In this document: positions 5,620 through 5,841 of the stretch, one piece after another
Position numbering within the stretch: the first letter of the stretch is position 1
Layout: the number at the start of each line of letters is the position of its first letter
Source: Candidatus Brevefilum sp.
GTDB lineage: Bacteria > Chloroflexota > Anaerolineae > Anaerolineales > Anaerolineaceae
Length of the DNA: 5,841 bases
Direction: 5' to 3'
Assembly: GCA_007119455.1 (NCBI GenBank)
Contig: SKPR01000186.1
Coordinates: 1-5,841, forward strand
Translations under genes and position numbers: made by a program
The notes under the pieces: generated by a model
What the model was told of the DNA's origin: nothing
Databases searched by the model: none
What the model saw: only the letters and a program-made list of their open reading frames with translations

Positions 5620-5841
5620 ATGAAAGTAACTGCGAGGAGCACGGAAAATTATCAGGTTGAAATTATGGCGGGTCAACATAAGCTGATGGCGGATGAATCG
5701 CGTTCCATCGGTGAGGGTGCAGGTCCAGATCCGTATGCGCTTTTACTGAGCGCTTTGGGCGCCTGTAAAATTATGACGGTTTTAATGTATGCTCAAAGAA
5801 AAGAGTGGCCAGTAGAGCAGGTGGAAGTATCTTTGGAAACC
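5620..5841 (+). CDS. OsmC-family protein (partial, 3' end beyond window)
   Basis: The first 74 codons are open to the window edge. The segment GAGPDPYALLLSALGACKIMT (about residues 33-53, split here only as a label) is the typical OsmC/Ohr core: a Pro-Asp-Pro turn, then a helix ending in the first reactive cysteine, Cys49. The second cysteine, usually about 60 residues later, lies outside the window. OsmC/Ohr proteins are small dimeric cytosolic enzymes, about 130-145 residues, that reduce organic hydroperoxides with the two cysteines; many members of the wider YhfA-like group have no proven substrate, and this one looks closer to that group than to Ohr. The ATG at 5620-5622 follows a strong AAAGGAG at six bases. 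It is the first gene behind the B12 riboswitch and is divergent from der. Whether a cobalamin gene follows it in an operon cannot be seen. Confidence 0.88.
   Translation, partial: MKVTARSTENYQVEIMAGQHKLMADESRSIGEGAGPDPYALLLSALGACKIMTVLMYAQRKEWPVEQVEVSLET

Overview
The window reads as ordinary chromosomal housekeeping DNA from a free-living bacterium of moderate GC. The order der, lepB, YgiT-type zinc finger, PIN-TRAM membrane protein and cysS, together with the style of the proteins, suggests Chloroflexota, perhaps Anaerolineae. That assignment rests on family resemblance only, since no marker RNA is present. There are no mobile elements, CRISPR arrays, rRNAs or tRNAs.

Layout: all complete genes lie on the minus strand. 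Reading 5' to 3' on that strand from position 4963: der (ribosome-assembly GTPase, 3593-4963), lepB (signal peptidase I, 2908-3507), a small YgiT-type zinc-finger protein (2482-2757) closed by a strong intrinsic terminator (2411-2442), then a fresh strong promoter (2278-2306) driving a YacL-type PIN-TRAM membrane protein (1147-2226) and cysS (from 1096, running off the left edge). The first three genes may form one loose unit with internal promoters. The last two form a clear two-gene operon.

To the right of der is a gene-free stretch of about 640 bases (4978-5619). Its left two thirds are AT-rich and show nothing convincing apart from the der promoter. Its right part holds a compact cobalamin (B12) riboswitch aptamer on the plus strand (5411-5545). 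The next gene, divergent from der, begins at 5620 with a strong ribosome binding site. It encodes an OsmC-family protein, of which only the first 74 residues are inside the window.

Two points stand out. The B12 riboswitch precedes an OsmC-family gene, which is not one of the classic B12 targets (transport, synthesis, metE, nrd). The der gene has a consensus -10 box ending nine bases before its start codon and no Shine-Dalgarno sequence, so its mRNA is probably leaderless. Start signals are mixed: the YacL-type gene, cysS, the YgiT-type gene and the OsmC gene have good Shine-Dalgarno sequences, while der and lepB do not.
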